A stretch of 64,000 bases of DNA from Heliocidaris erythrogramma (Eukaryota > Echinodermata > Echinoidea > Camarodonta > Echinometridae), in NCBI GenBank assembly GCA_025617745.1, contig CM046864.1, forward strand, positions 30,483,162 to 30,547,161, written 5' to 3'. The position numbers and the translations under genes are program-made. Below the pieces are notes generated by a model. That model was not told the origin of the DNA. It saw only the letters and a list, made by a program, of their open reading frames with translations, and did no database searches. This document shows positions 63,886 through 64,000 of the stretch, piece by piece. The stretch's first letter is position 1. Each line of letters begins with the position of its first letter.

Positions 63886-64000
63886 AGAGGCGTAGTGGCA
63901 ACAGTGAATAACGGTCAATAATGAGTTGCAAAATTCGAGTCTGGAAAATTATAGGCTGGCTAGAGAAAATTATATGATCCTTGAAGTACAATGGGTACGT

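Larger units (their letters stand above)
55736..64000 (+). mobile_element. Second DIRS-type element, decayed, interrupted by gypsy, runs off the window
   Basis: The gag start (55751), gag zinc-knuckle region (61427-61731), RT (62793 onward) and RNase H (63690 onward) occur in the same order as in the element at 31.7 kb, with recognisable but diverged protein sequence. Stops and frameshifts are frequent. A Ty3/gypsy element sits between the two gag parts. The tyrosine-recombinase part would lie beyond 64000. Confidence 0.8.

Overview
This window looks like repeat-dense intergenic DNA from a marine deuterostome, most probably an echinoderm of sea-urchin type. The assignment is an inference. It rests on a PAT-like tyrosine-recombinase (DIRS-order) retrotransposon, a Gmr1-like Ty3/gypsy element (a group known from deuterostomes), Penelope-like elements, foldback elements with tandem-repeat arms (compare the sea urchin TU family), AT-rich DNA and many long G/C homopolymers. 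I see no intact host gene. The only host-derived coding sequences are a decayed GT54 glycosyltransferase (MGAT4-like) in two pieces at 23.9-27.4 kb and a frameshifted THAP zinc finger at 47.0 kb.

Layout. (1) 0.19-3.19 kb is a foldback element: a pyrimidine-rich array, a palindromic GC-rich core, and the reverse complement of the array. (2) 5.37-23.31 kb reads best as one very large foldback element with minisatellite arms (unit GGGTCGCTATTCATAATC plus variants). Its left arm is split by an 8.3-kb element (5.75-14.06 kb) made of short terminal inverted repeats, CCCATATGGG palindrome arrays and an unassigned 3.8-kb centre. That element is in turn interrupted by a 1.7-kb inverted-repeat element (6.81-8.49 kb). 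The large loop (14.4-22.7 kb) holds a 5'-truncated LINE and several small inverted-repeat elements. (3) 23.9-27.4 kb is the MGAT4-like relic, with a long inverted repeat in its putative intron that two MITEs have invaded. (4) 27.8-31.3 kb holds a LINE relic and a degenerate satellite interrupted by a 1.05-kb Harbinger-like element. (5) 31.7-37.3 kb is a nearly complete PAT-like element with gag, RT/RNase H/methyltransferase-like and tyrosine-recombinase ORFs and identical split direct repeats in the order A1 - B1A2 - B2. (6) 39.2-45.8 kb is a Penelope-like GIY-YIG element interrupted by a Gmr1-like LTR retrotransposon (TSD CATTG), which itself carries three further insertions. (7) 46-55 kb holds small DNA transposons, the THAP relic, a mariner-type transposase remnant, a head-to-head pair of Penelope fragments and a LINE relic. 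(8) 55.7-64.0 kb is a second, decayed DIRS-type element running off the window and interrupted by a very young Ty3/gypsy element (56.03-61.40 kb; TSD GATG; LTRs differing at three places) whose coding region is nevertheless broken.

The genes do not form a cellular pathway. The biological theme is nested transposition. In several cases the empty target can be read from a repeat copy, an LTR or a coding frame elsewhere in the window, which fixes insertion boundaries and target-site duplications directly. The strongest candidate for something undescribed is the CCCATATGGG-array element inside the 18-kb minisatellite-armed foldback structure.
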